Shown here: piece by piece, positions 8,302 through 16,062 of the stretch
Numbering within the stretch: the first letter of the stretch is position 1
Layout: every line of letters starts with the position of its first letter
Assembly (NCBI GenBank): GCA_023393015.1
Contig: JAEWMY010000047.1
Coordinates: 1 to 64,000 of the forward strand
Origin: Spirochaetota bacterium
Lineage (GTDB): Bacteria; Spirochaetota; Spirochaetia; Treponematales; Treponemataceae
Direction of reading: 5' to 3'
DNA length: 64,000 nucleotides
Position numbers and translations under genes: made by a program
The notes under the pieces: generated by a model
Told to the model about the DNA's origin: nothing
Databases searched by the model: none
Seen by the model: only the letters and a program-made list of their open reading frames with translations

Positions 8302-9488
8302 GATCGTTCAAGCTGGACAGGAGCGTGATCTTCCTGTCCGTCATTCTGCTCGTCCTTTCGGCGGCCGCGTATTTGCTCGTGTCGACGATGCGTACGAATC
8401 CGGTACGCGACTCGCTCGCCGGCGACAAGGTGCTCAAGGTGCTCTTCGTGCTCGAGGATCGGGGCAAGCCGATAGCGACGAATATCATCGCGTACTATCC
8501 CGGGAACAAGCGCGCCGCCATGTTCGACATACCCGGCGAGACGGGGCTCATCATCAAGAGCCTCGGCAGGGTGGATCGGATCGACGCGGTGTACGTGGAA
8601 AAGGGTCGGGAAGCGTACCGTTCGGAGATTGAGGGGTTGACCGGCATCTCGATACCGTTCTCGATCGTGTGTACGATGGACCAGTTCGCGCGTCTGGCGG
8701 ACTTGCTTTCCGGTTTCGGCGTATTCATACCTTCGCCGGTCGATTTGCCGACTGACGGCGGCCGGGTCCTGCTTCCGTCGGGAGCCGTGCTTCTTGACGG
8801 CGACAAGCTGAGATCCTACGTTTCCTACGTGGACCCCCTCGATCAGGAAGGCGAGGCCACGGGTCGCAAGCAAAAGGCCATACTGGCGTTTTTCCGCGCG
8901 CTCGGGGACAACGCCTCCGTCGTATTCGACGACGGTTTCTATCCCGCGGTAGCCTCGTGCGTAACGGCCGACATACCGTCGAGCGGTCTCAAGCTCGTGC
9001 TCGAGGAACTCTCCGGAATAGACGCGGAGCGGCTCGTGCCGCAGCGCGTAACCGGATCGCTCCGCGAGGTCGACGGCAAGGAGCTGCTTTTCCCGTTCTA
9101 CGACGGGCAACTGCTCAAGGACATCGTGCGGCAAACGCTCGGGGGCCTCGCGTCCGAGGACGCGGCCGCGCAGGAACGGATATACGCGCTCGAGATACTG
9201 AACGGAACCAAGAAACAGGGCCTCGCGCGCATTACCTCCGAGCTGTATCAGAGTTTCGGGTACGACGTCATACGCGTCGGCAACGCCGAAACGACGGACT
9301 ACGAGGAGACGGTGATAATCGACCGTATCGGCAACAATGCCGTCGCGGAAACGATCGCCGAGGTCATACGGTGCGAGATCATCAAGGGTACCGAGGTCAA
9401 CGATGACGCGGACCTCTACGGAACCGAGGCTACGGTGGACTTTACGATAATTCTCGGCAAGGACTTTAACGGACGATACGTGAGATAG
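8298..9488 (+). CDS. LytR-CpsA-Psr (LCP) family membrane protein
   Basis: 396 residues with a short cytoplasmic N-terminus, one membrane span (about residues 10-30), an extracytoplasmic LCP-like domain, and a C-terminal LytR_C-like domain containing EILNGTKKQGLA. LCP enzymes attach undecaprenyl-linked glycopolymers to peptidoglycan. Spirochaetes are not known for wall teichoic acids, so the substrate here is open. The core arginine motifs are more divergent than in Firmicute LCP proteins. It is cotranscribed with yqeK (4-bp overlap) and rsfS (8-bp gap). Confidence 0.8.
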   Translation: MRSFKLDRSVIFLSVILLVLSAAAYLLVSTMRTNPVRDSLAGDKVLKVLFVLEDRGKPIATNIIAYYPGNKRAAMFDIPGETGLIIKSLGRVDRIDAVYVEKGREAYRSEIEGLTGISIPFSIVCTMDQFARLADLLSGFGVFIPSPVDLPTDGGRVLLPSGAVLLDGDKLRSYVSYVDPLDQEGEATGRKQKAILAFFRALGDNASVVFDDGFYPAVASCVTADIPSSGLKLVLEELSGIDAERLVPQRVTGSLREVDGKELLFPFYDGQLLKDIVRQTLGGLASEDAAAQERIYALEILNGTKKQGLARITSELYQSFGYDVIRVGNAETTDYEETVIIDRIGNNAVAETIAEVIRCEIIKGTEVNDDADLYGTEATVDFTIILGKDFNGRYVR

Positions 9489-9496
9489 GGAGCAAT

Positions 9497-9859
9497 ATGG
9501 AAGTCAAGGGTAACACAAGGGAATCGGCGGTACGGTTGGGACGTCTGCTCGTCGAACACAACGCGGCGAACGTGAAAGTGCTCGACGTGAGCGGAAGCAC
9601 GAGTTGGGCCGATTATTTCATCATCGCGACGGTAACGAGCGCGACACAGTCGCGGGGTTTGCAGCGTTACGTGCACGAATCGCTCGGCGAGCTCGCTTTG
9701 ACCGTCAGGCCGACGAAACGAAAGGCCCCCGACGGCGATGAATGGACGTTGATCGACCTGGGCGACGTGATCGTCCATTTGATGACGGCTACCGCGCGGG
9801 CGTTTTACGATCTGGAAAAACTCTGGTTCGGGGCGCCGGATCTGATGTCGGAGAAGTAA
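9497..9859 (+). CDS. rsfS: Ribosomal silencing factor RsfS
   Basis: 120 residues, normal for the family. The core has NVKVLDVSGSTSWADYFIIATVTS and WTLIDLGDVIVHLM, typical of RsfS/Iojap. It binds L14 and blocks subunit joining in stationary phase. GGGAG precedes the ATG. Last gene of the obgE operon. Confidence 0.93.
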   Translation: MEVKGNTRESAVRLGRLLVEHNAANVKVLDVSGSTSWADYFIIATVTSATQSRGLQRYVHESLGELALTVRPTKRKAPDGDEWTLIDLGDVIVHLMTATARAFYDLEKLWFGAPDLMSEK

Positions 9860-9919
9860 TCGCGGCGAATGCCGCGCCGGTAGGGCGAAGCGGAATCCCG
9901 TATCCGGCGGTTTGCCGGC

Positions 9920-9953
9920 AAAAAAAAAGCCCGCGTCCGGCAAGGACGCGGGC
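9920..9953 (-). terminator. Rho-independent terminator of the acidic-protein gene
   Basis: A 10-bp perfect stem (GCCCGCGTCC 9929-9938 with 9944-9953) with, on the minus strand, a following run of nine T (the A run at 9920-9928). On the plus strand only a weak ATTT tract follows, so it is at best a poor stop for rsfS. Confidence 0.85.
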
Positions 9954-9974
9954 CGTATTTGATATTCGGACGGA

Positions 9975-10235
9975 TCACTCGTCAAAATCGTCGTATTCCA
10001 GGTCGTCGTCCTCATAGTCGAAATCGTCTTCTTCGTCGCCGAATTCCTCTTCGTCGCCGAAATCGTCGAAATCGTCATCGCCTTCCTCGTCGCTAAAATC
10101 GTCGTCATCCTCGAATTCGTCAAAATCGTCGCCGGATTCTTCCTCGAAGTCGTCGTCTTCGTAGTCGTCATAGGCGTCCTCGAACGCATACGTCCGTCCC
10201 GGTGAGTCTTTTTCCAGTTCAATGTTGGTTAACAT
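9975..10235 (-). CDS. Small extremely acidic protein, unknown function
   Basis: 86 residues from ATG 10235, or 101 from an in-frame GTG at 10280; neither has a strong Shine-Dalgarno. After about 25 ordinary residues, nearly all positions are Asp, Glu, Phe, Tyr or Gly, in runs such as DDFDEFEDDDDF. It has no signal peptide or membrane span. The acid/aromatic pattern could make an intrinsically disordered polyanion, like DNA-mimic or RNA polymerase delta-type tails, but no family is recognised. A good promoter (10322-10351) and a strong terminator frame it, which argues that it is expressed rather than a chance frame. Confidence 0.65.
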   Translation of the reverse strand: MLTNIELEKDSPGRTYAFEDAYDDYEDDDFEEESGDDFDEFEDDDDFSDEEGDDDFDDFGDEEEFGDEEDDFDYEDDDLEYDDFDE

Positions 10236-10321
10236 TCGCTTTGTTTCCGTCCGTTCCTGGTTTATTCCGCCGGTACTCACGAAGGGCCTTTCGTAACCGG
10301 GTATGCGCAGAGCACCCTTGA

Positions 10322-10351
10322 AACATAATTGAGACTGTCAAGTTCTGTCAA
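10322..10351 (-). promoter_or_regulatory. Predicted promoter of the acidic-protein gene, with duplicated TTGACAG
   Basis: On the minus strand TTGACA (10351-10346), 18-bp spacer, TATGTT (10327-10322). A second TTGACAG occurs 10 bp further on (10341-10335), one helical turn away, giving a direct repeat that might bind a regulator. Confidence 0.5.
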
Positions 10352-10405
10352 CTATCCCGCCCGTTTTTCTTTTCGCGGCGGGTCGTATTCGTCGTTCCGC
10401 ATGCT

Positions 10406-10434
10406 TTGACAAAGAACGCGTTTTTCTCCATAAT
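10406..10434 (+). promoter_or_regulatory. Strong promoter of ispE with very short leader
   Basis: TTGACA (10406-10411), 17-bp spacer, CATAAT (10429-10434). The ATG is at 10446, so the leader should be only ~5 nt. The GGAGAA at 10435-10440 would lie largely upstream of the start site. Confidence 0.75.
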
Positions 10435-10445
10435 GGAGAAACGTC

Positions 10446-11330
10446 ATGGGAATCCTTTCGCGCGTTTCCGCGCCGTGCAAGATCAATCTCCACCTTCGGG
10501 TGTTCGCGCGTCGGGATGACGGATTCCATGATATCGAGAGCGTGTTTCAGGGTATTTCGCTCGGCGACGTCCTGGACGTGCGGACGGCGGGTGATTCGGG
10601 AATTCCGCGAGGCGAATGTCGCGTCGTATCTCCCCGAATGGAGTTGCCCCCCGTGAACACGCTGACGCGTGCGGTCGATGAATTCCGTGTCGAAACGGGC
10701 GTTTCGGACGGAATACGCGTGGATATCGAGAAGCTGGTTCCCTCGGGGGCCGGTCTCGGAGGCGGTTCCTCGGACGCCGCGGCGCTCTTGCGCGCGCTTG
10801 ATATCCTGTACGGAACGTGTATTTCTCCGTCACGCCTTGCCGAGATGGCCGCCCGTATCGGCAGCGACGTCCCGTTTTTCCTTTCGGGAGGCGCGTGCCT
10901 GGTTCGAGGCAGGGGCGAGCGTATCGAGTCGATACCGGCCAGGACCGATCTGTACGGCGTTTTGGCCATGCCGGACGTTCATTGTCCTACGGCAGAGGCG
11001 TACGCCCTTTTTGACCGATGGCGGGCCGCAACCGGCGAGGATTCGCGGGAATGGCCCGAGTATGAGGAACTGAAGGGCGTATATGCCGGACCGGTATCGT
11101 TCTGGGCGGCTTTTTACAACAGTTTTGCCGATCCGATCGAGGACCGATATCCCCGTATCCGGGAGATACGGGAACGCCTCGCGCGGACCGGCGCTGATTT
11201 CGTTTCAATGACCGGATCGGGCTCGGCCGTATACGCGTTGTACGTCGATCCCGCGAGGGGTAAGGAGGTTCTTTCGGTTCTTTCCGCGATGGGCGTGAGG
11301 TGCGCGGAATTTCTTTTGCTTGCGTCTTGA
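10446..11330 (+). CDS. ispE: 4-diphosphocytidyl-2-C-methyl-D-erythritol kinase
   Basis: 294 residues. GHMP kinase features: N-terminal SAPCKINLHLRV, the ATP-binding loop PSGAGLGGGSSDAAALL near residue 100, and the C-terminal MTGSGSAVYALY. It phosphorylates CDP-ME in the non-mevalonate isoprenoid pathway. It has its own strong promoter with a nearly absent leader. The spoVG promoter lies within its 3' end. Confidence 0.94.
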   Translation: MGILSRVSAPCKINLHLRVFARRDDGFHDIESVFQGISLGDVLDVRTAGDSGIPRGECRVVSPRMELPPVNTLTRAVDEFRVETGVSDGIRVDIEKLVPSGAGLGGGSSDAAALLRALDILYGTCISPSRLAEMAARIGSDVPFFLSGGACLVRGRGERIESIPARTDLYGVLAMPDVHCPTAEAYALFDRWRAATGEDSREWPEYEELKGVYAGPVSFWAAFYNSFADPIEDRYPRIREIRERLARTGADFVSMTGSGSAVYALYVDPARGKEVLSVLSAMGVRCAEFLLLAS

Positions 11331-11348
11331 CCGATGCGGTAGTACAAT
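11320..11348 (+). promoter_or_regulatory. Predicted promoter of spoVG
   Basis: TTGCGT (11320-11325), 17-bp spacer, TACAAT (11343-11348), overlapping the end of ispE. The ~48-nt leader contains AAAGGAGA before the ATG. Confidence 0.55.
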
Positions 11349-11401
11349 ACGCTGGTGTAGGTATATGCCAGTCGTTTCTACTGCAAAGGAGACAAAAAGT
11401 T

Positions 11402-11692
11402 ATGGAAATTACCGACATTCGCATCCGAAAGGTCACGACGGAAGGCAAACTGAAGGCGTATGTAACCGTAACTTTCGATAACTGCTTTGTAATCCACAAT
11501 GTGAAGATTATCGAAGGGAAAACCGGGATGTTCATAGCGATGCCGAGCCGGAAGATCCGGACCGGCGAGTACAAGGATGTCGCTCATCCGATCTGTCCGG
11601 ACTTTCGCACCGAGTTGCAGGACAGGATACTGGCCGAGTTTGAGGCCGGAAACATTGAAGAAACGGTAACCGCCGATCCGGCGGACCTTTAG
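11402..11692 (+). CDS. spoVG: SpoVG regulatory protein
   Basis: 96 residues beginning MEITDIRIRKV, with VTFDNCFVIHNVKII, GMFIAMPSRK and DVAHPI, all diagnostic for SpoVG. In Borrelia and Firmicutes, SpoVG is a site-specific DNA- and RNA-binding regulator; its targets here are unknown. The start is set by AAAGGAGA. Spirochaetes carry SpoVG despite not sporulating. The 11693-11747 gap contains an imperfect GC hairpin without a T tract. Confidence 0.95.
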   Translation: MEITDIRIRKVTTEGKLKAYVTVTFDNCFVIHNVKIIEGKTGMFIAMPSRKIRTGEYKDVAHPICPDFRTELQDRILAEFEAGNIEETVTADPADL

Positions 11693-11747
11693 CGCGGGGA
11701 ATTTCTTCCCGCCTCAAGCGTCCCGGATACGGCGATATCCGATATTT

Positions 11748-11820
11748 TGGGACGTCGGCAAGTGGTAAGCCAACGGTTTTTGGTACCGTCATTCCGCAGG
11801 TTCGAATCCTGCCGTCCCAG
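11748..11820 (+). tRNA. tRNA-Gln(TTG)
   Basis: Acceptor TGGGACG pairs with CGTCCCA. The anticodon stem ACGGT/ACCGT encloses TTTTGGT with anticodon TTG, and the T arm is GCAGG-TTCGAAT-CCTGC. Discriminator G at 11820; CCA is not encoded. It lies between spoVG and rplY. Confidence 0.96.
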
Positions 11821-11940
11821 CCTACAAAGCCATACGGGTAGAACAGGCCTCCCTGGGAGGTTCCGCCCATGGCGTGCGCGCGCGCTCAGATCCCGGGGAC
11901 CGTCTTCGGGGAAGGGGTTCGCGACGCGAAGGAGTTTTTT

Positions 11941-12585
11941 ATGGAACAGAAGATGATCAACGCACGCACCCGGACCGAGACCGGCAAGGGCGCGGCCAAG
12001 CGGCTTCGCGCGACGGGTCGCCTTCCCGCGGTCATGTACGACAGCACCGGCAAGGCCACCCTCGTGGACATCAACACGCAGGAATTCGCCAAGCTCTATC
12101 ACCTTATCACGGAAAGCACGCTCATCGACGTGAAGCTGGACGGCTCGAAGGACATCATCGCCTTCGTCAAGGACGTCCAGTATAACATCATTACCGACAC
12201 CGTCGGACACGTCGACTTCTACGAGGTCGATCCCTCCAAGCACCTTCGCACCAAGATTCCCGTACGTCTTACCGGCTCTCCCGCGGGCGTCCGCCTGGGC
12301 GGTGTGCTCGAGAACGGCGTTTCCGAGATCGAGGTCGAATGCTTCCCGAAGGACCTTCCCCCGCGCGTCGTCGTCGACGTTTCGAACCTCGAGCTTAACC
12401 ACTCGATCCACGTCAAGGACATCAAACTCGCCGACGGGGTAAAGCTCCTTTCCGACCCGCACCAGACCGTCGCGACGCTGAAGTACTTCCGCGCCGACAC
12501 TCCCGCCGCCGGCGCCCCGGCCGCCGCTGCGGAAGCGGCTCCCGCGGCCGCGGACGCAGCCGCCAAGGCGGCTCCCGCGAAGTAA
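11941..12585 (+). CDS. rplY: 50S ribosomal protein L25/CTC (two-domain form)
   Basis: 214 residues: L25 domain (about 1-95), TL5/CTC beta domain (about 100-185), and an Ala/Pro-rich tail of about 30 residues. It binds 5S rRNA and is stress-linked in Bacillus (Ctc). I chose the ATG at 11941 after AAGGAG; an earlier in-frame ATG lies in an untypical leader. The 120-nt leader after tRNA-Gln has a short CCTCC/GGAGG hairpin. The gene is followed by tandem repeats and a terminator. Confidence 0.94.
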   Translation: MEQKMINARTRTETGKGAAKRLRATGRLPAVMYDSTGKATLVDINTQEFAKLYHLITESTLIDVKLDGSKDIIAFVKDVQYNIITDTVGHVDFYEVDPSKHLRTKIPVRLTGSPAGVRLGGVLENGVSEIEVECFPKDLPPRVVVDVSNLELNHSIHVKDIKLADGVKLLSDPHQTVATLKYFRADTPAAGAPAAAAEAAPAAADAAAKAAPAK

Positions 12586-12588
12586 GGG

Positions 12589-12672
12589 GCGTTTCGCCCG
12601 ACACGCGGAGCGTTTCGGCCGGCACGCGGAGCGTTTCGCCCGACACGCGGAGCGTTTCGGCCGGCACGTCGC
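12589..12672 (+). repeat. Four 21-bp tandem repeats in the rplY 3' UTR
   Basis: Units start GCGTTTCG at 12589, 12610, 12631 and 12652. Units 1 and 3 are identical; units 2 and 4 share GGCCGGCACG instead of CCCGACACG, so the array is also a 42-bp dimer repeated twice. It starts 3 bp after the rplY stop. Confidence 0.95.
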
Positions 12673-12693
12673 GGGAATCGAGCGACAAACGAG

Positions 12694-12723
12694 AGAGAGT
12701 CCTTACGGACTCTCTTTTTTTTT
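12694..12723 (+). terminator. Rho-independent terminator of rplY
   Basis: A 9-bp stem (12694-12702 with 12707-12715), TTAC loop, and nine T. The tilS -10 box begins 3 bp after the T run. Confidence 0.92.
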
Positions 12724-12725
12724 GC

Positions 12726-12731
12726 TACTAT
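12726..12731 (+). promoter_or_regulatory. -10 box giving a leaderless tilS start
   Basis: TACTAT ends 6 nt before the tilS ATG. The -35 region falls inside the rplY terminator and is weak (TTACGG, 12703-12708). There is no Shine-Dalgarno, so the mRNA is predicted to be leaderless. Confidence 0.55.
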
Positions 12732-12737
12732 TCACAT

Positions 12738-14135
12738 ATGGAAAACGATACGGCCGAAGGCGCGGAAGCTCGCGTCGCGCGAACCTTGCGTTCGCTGCTC
12801 GACGAAGGTTGCCGGAGGGCGACGAAGGTGAGGGGTGAGCGGCCCCGCGTGCTCGCCGCCGTTTCGGGCGGCGCGGATTCCGTGTTTCTCCTCGCGATCC
12901 TTCGCCGGCTATCCGAGTCCGTCGGCTTCGACCTTTCCGCCGTAACCGTCAATCACCGCGTCCGACCCGAGGCCGAAAGCTCGGGGGACGCCGATTTCGT
13001 CGTCGCGCTGTGCGCCTCCCTGACGCCTCCCGTTCCCTGTTCGCGCGTCGACCTTCCCTCGGGCGCCGTCGCGCGGCTTGCCGCCGAGCGCGGTCGGGGA
13101 ATCGAGGACGCCGCGCGCGCGCTTCGCTATCGGGAGCTTGAATCGGCCGCCGAAGCGTGTCGAGCCGATTTCGTCGCGACAGGACACACGCGCAACGACC
13201 GACTCGAGACGATCCTCATGCGCGCCCTTCAGGGATCGGGCGGCGCGTCACTTGCCGGAATTCAGCCGAAAAGGGGGCGGTATATTCGGCCCCTTATCGA
13301 GATAGAGCGGGAAGAGATCGTGTCATGGCTGGGTCGGGAGGGCTATGCCTGGCGGGAGGACGTTACGAACGCCGACGACCGGTATTTCCGCAACCGCGTC
13401 AGGTCCCGCCTCGTGCCCGTACTCGACGAGGCGTTTCCCGGCTGGAAAACCGGTATCATCGCCCTTTCGGAAAAGGCCCTGCTCGACGAGGCCGTGTGCC
13501 GTACCTTCGAGGTTCCCGAGTGGTCGCGCGAGGGGGACGGATTCGTCTGCGACGCGACCCGATTCGACGCCCTCCCGGACGCCGTTCGCCTCAGGCATGT
13601 ACGCGACGGACTTTCCCTCCTCGGCGTCACGACGCGAATTTCGTTTCGGCATCTCGCTCGAATGATCGCGCCGGTCGGGAACTCCGAAACAGCGGGACGC
13701 GACGGGCAAACCGGAAACGCCGGGACACGAGGCGCGCGCGCGATCGGGGCGGGCGTGCGGCTTGAACGCGCGGGCGGCCGGCTTTTTTTGGGCCCGGATA
13801 TTGTGTATACGCATAAAAGCGGGTATCTTGTATATGTTCGCGAATGCGGCCGCTATTCCATGCCGTTCGGAACGGTCGACGTAACCCCCGCGAACGGCGG
13901 CGTCTCGCTGAACGGCTCGTTCGGGCCGTTTCCCCTGCCGTTGCTCATACGGTCCCGCGTCGGCGCAGACGCGATCGGGACGGGCGTCGGTCACAAGACG
14001 GTAAAAAAACTGTTGAACGAATGGGCGGTTTCCGGGTCGATACGGGACATGATACCGATAATCGAATGCGGGGGCGCCGTGCGAGCGGTATACGGCGCGC
14101 CGTTCGGGTATCCGGACGCGCGGGACGGACTGTGA
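12738..14135 (+). CDS. tilS: tRNA(Ile)-lysidine synthase
   Basis: 465 residues. The N-terminal PP-loop AAVSGGADSVFLL (near residue 40) binds ATP, and the NHRVRPEAESSGDADFV and GHTRNDRLETILMRALQGSG blocks follow, as in TilS. It has central and C-terminal TilS substrate-binding domains. It modifies C34 of the CAU-anticodon tRNA-Ile. It is 7 bp upstream of ftsH, the same order as in many bacteria, and probably one transcript with it. The start lacks a Shine-Dalgarno and lies 6 nt from a -10 box. Confidence 0.93.
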   Translation: MENDTAEGAEARVARTLRSLLDEGCRRATKVRGERPRVLAAVSGGADSVFLLAILRRLSESVGFDLSAVTVNHRVRPEAESSGDADFVVALCASLTPPVPCSRVDLPSGAVARLAAERGRGIEDAARALRYRELESAAEACRADFVATGHTRNDRLETILMRALQGSGGASLAGIQPKRGRYIRPLIEIEREEIVSWLGREGYAWREDVTNADDRYFRNRVRSRLVPVLDEAFPGWKTGIIALSEKALLDEAVCRTFEVPEWSREGDGFVCDATRFDALPDAVRLRHVRDGLSLLGVTTRISFRHLARMIAPVGNSETAGRDGQTGNAGTRGARAIGAGVRLERAGGRLFLGPDIVYTHKSGYLVYVRECGRYSMPFGTVDVTPANGGVSLNGSFGPFPLPLLIRSRVGADAIGTGVGHKTVKKLLNEWAVSGSIRDMIPIIECGGAVRAVYGAPFGYPDARDGL

Positions 14136-14142
14136 GGGTAAC

Positions 14143-16062
14143 ATGGCGCAAGACGATTTGAACGGGCAACCCGGAAAACCACGGCAAACGAATCGCGCGA
14201 GCAGGCTGGCCCTCGCGTTTTTCCTCGCGACTCTCGCCCTGCTCGCGTTCGCCGCGCTTTCGGGCGTGTTCGCTCCCGAGGTACGCGAAATGCCCTATAC
14301 CGAGTTCGTCTCGCGCGTCTCGCAGGGCCAGGTCGATTCCATCCGCATACTCGACGGCCGCAAGATACGCGGCGTTTTACGCGACGTAAAAAATCCCGAC
14401 GGGTTTTTCTATACGTGGATCCCCTACGAGGACCCGAACCTGATGCGGATTCTCGCGGACAACAGGGTGCGCGTGACCGGCGGGGAGTCTCCCGTTTCTC
14501 CCTGGGACGTCGCCTTTCAGGTCGCGCCGACGATACTGCTCGTCGTTTTCATCGTCATTCTCGTAAGGCAGTCGCGCGGTCAGGGTAACCGGGCGTTTCA
14601 GTTCGGCAAGAGCCAGGCGCGCCGTTACGAGGGCACGAAGCGCGTCACCTTCGCCGACGTCGCCGGCCAGGAAGAGGCCAAGCACGAACTCGAGGAAGTC
14701 GTCGAGTTCCTCAAGAATCCGCAGAAATTCGTGAAGATGGGCGCGCGCATACCGAAGGGCGTGTTGCTCGTCGGCATGCCGGGTACCGGCAAGACGCTTC
14801 TGGCGCGCGCGGTGGCCGGCGAGGCCGGCGTCGCGTATTTCAACATATCGGGAAGCGATTTCGTCGAGATGTTCGTGGGCGTCGGCGCGAGCCGCGTACG
14901 CGACCTGTTCGAACAGGGACGAAAGAGCGCGCCGTGCATCATCTTCATCGACGAGCTCGACGCGGTCGGCCGCACGCGCGGCGCGGGGTACGGCGGCGGG
15001 CACGACGAGCGCGAGCAGACGCTCAACCAGATGCTCGTGGAAATGGACGGGTTCGATCCGAAGGACGGCGTGATCATCCTCGCGGCGACTAACCGCCCCG
15101 ACGTGCTCGATCCGGCGCTCCTCAGGCCCGGGCGGTTCGACCGACAGGTCGTCGTGGCGATGCCCGACGTCCGGGAGCGCGAGGCCATCCTCCGCATCCA
15201 CGCCGCGCGCATCCCTCTCGGACAGGACGTCGAGCTGAAACGGTACGCGCGCGCTACCGCCGGCATGAGCGGCGCGGATCTCGCGAACCTCGTGAACGAG
15301 GCGGCCCTCCACGCGGCCCGGAAAGACCGCGAGACCGTCACCGCCGCGGACTTCGAGGAGGCGCGCGACAAGGTTCTGATGGGCGTCGCGCGCCGTTCCA
15401 TGGTCATGCCGGAGCGGGACCGCCGCATGACCGCCGTGCACGAGTCGGGTCACGCCCTTTTGCACTATCACCTCAAGAACGCCGATCCTCTTCACAAGGT
15501 CACGATAATACCGCGCGGCCACGCGCTGGGTCTCGCCATATCCCTTCCGGAACAAGACAGCTACTCGCGCACGCGCGGCTGGCTCTCCGACCGGATATCC
15601 ATCTGCTACGGAGGATACGTCGCGGAGACCCTCGTGTACGGGGAGACCACTACCGGCACGAAGGCGGATTTGCAGACCGCGACGGACATCGCGCGCAAGA
15701 TGGTGTGCGAGTACGGGATGAGCGGGGATCTCGGGGCGGTAACCTGGGGACGGGAGGACGAACCTATTTTTATAGGCAAGGAGATCGCCCGTCACAAGGA
15801 TTATTCCGAGGATACCGCCAGGAGAATCGACGACGCGGTCAGCTCCATCCTCGCGGAGGCGCTCGCCGGGGCCGAGCGCATCATCTCGGATCATCGATCC
15901 GAGCTTGATGCGCTCACCGAGGCGCTGCTCAGGCAGGAAACCCTCGAGGACGCGGAGATTCGAGAGCTTCTGGGATACGGGCCGGTTCCCGTTCGCGCCG
16001 AGGAAACGCGGCGGCCGTCGGGCGGGGATGGGACGAACGCTCCCTTGGAGGGTAACGTATGA
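14143..16062 (+). CDS. ftsH: ATP-dependent zinc metalloprotease FtsH
   Basis: 639 residues, normal length. Two membrane spans (about 21-43 and 123-141) flank a periplasmic domain. The AAA module has Walker A GMPGTGKT (211-218), Walker B IIFIDELD (near 267-273), and the second region of homology NRPDVLDPALLRPGRFDR. The M41 protease has HESGH (433-437). It degrades membrane and regulatory proteins. It overlaps the next gene by ATGA. Confidence 0.97.
   Translation: MAQDDLNGQPGKPRQTNRASRLALAFFLATLALLAFAALSGVFAPEVREMPYTEFVSRVSQGQVDSIRILDGRKIRGVLRDVKNPDGFFYTWIPYEDPNLMRILADNRVRVTGGESPVSPWDVAFQVAPTILLVVFIVILVRQSRGQGNRAFQFGKSQARRYEGTKRVTFADVAGQEEAKHELEEVVEFLKNPQKFVKMGARIPKGVLLVGMPGTGKTLLARAVAGEAGVAYFNISGSDFVEMFVGVGASRVRDLFEQGRKSAPCIIFIDELDAVGRTRGAGYGGGHDEREQTLNQMLVEMDGFDPKDGVIILAATNRPDVLDPALLRPGRFDRQVVVAMPDVREREAILRIHAARIPLGQDVELKRYARATAGMSGADLANLVNEAALHAARKDRETVTAADFEEARDKVLMGVARRSMVMPERDRRMTAVHESGHALLHYHLKNADPLHKVTIIPRGHALGLAISLPEQDSYSRTRGWLSDRISICYGGYVAETLVYGETTTGTKADLQTATDIARKMVCEYGMSGDLGAVTWGREDEPIFIGKEIARHKDYSEDTARRIDDAVSSILAEALAGAERIISDHRSELDALTEALLRQETLEDAEIRELLGYGPVPVRAEETRRPSGGDGTNAPLEGNV

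Noticed and set aside
11694..11715. Terminator after spoVG
   Set aside because: The GC hairpin is imperfect and has no T tract; read-through into tRNA-Gln is possible.
14377..15894. 505-codon minus-strand open frame opposite ftsH
   Set aside because: It mirrors the ftsH codons; no motif, and FtsH is complete on the plus strand.
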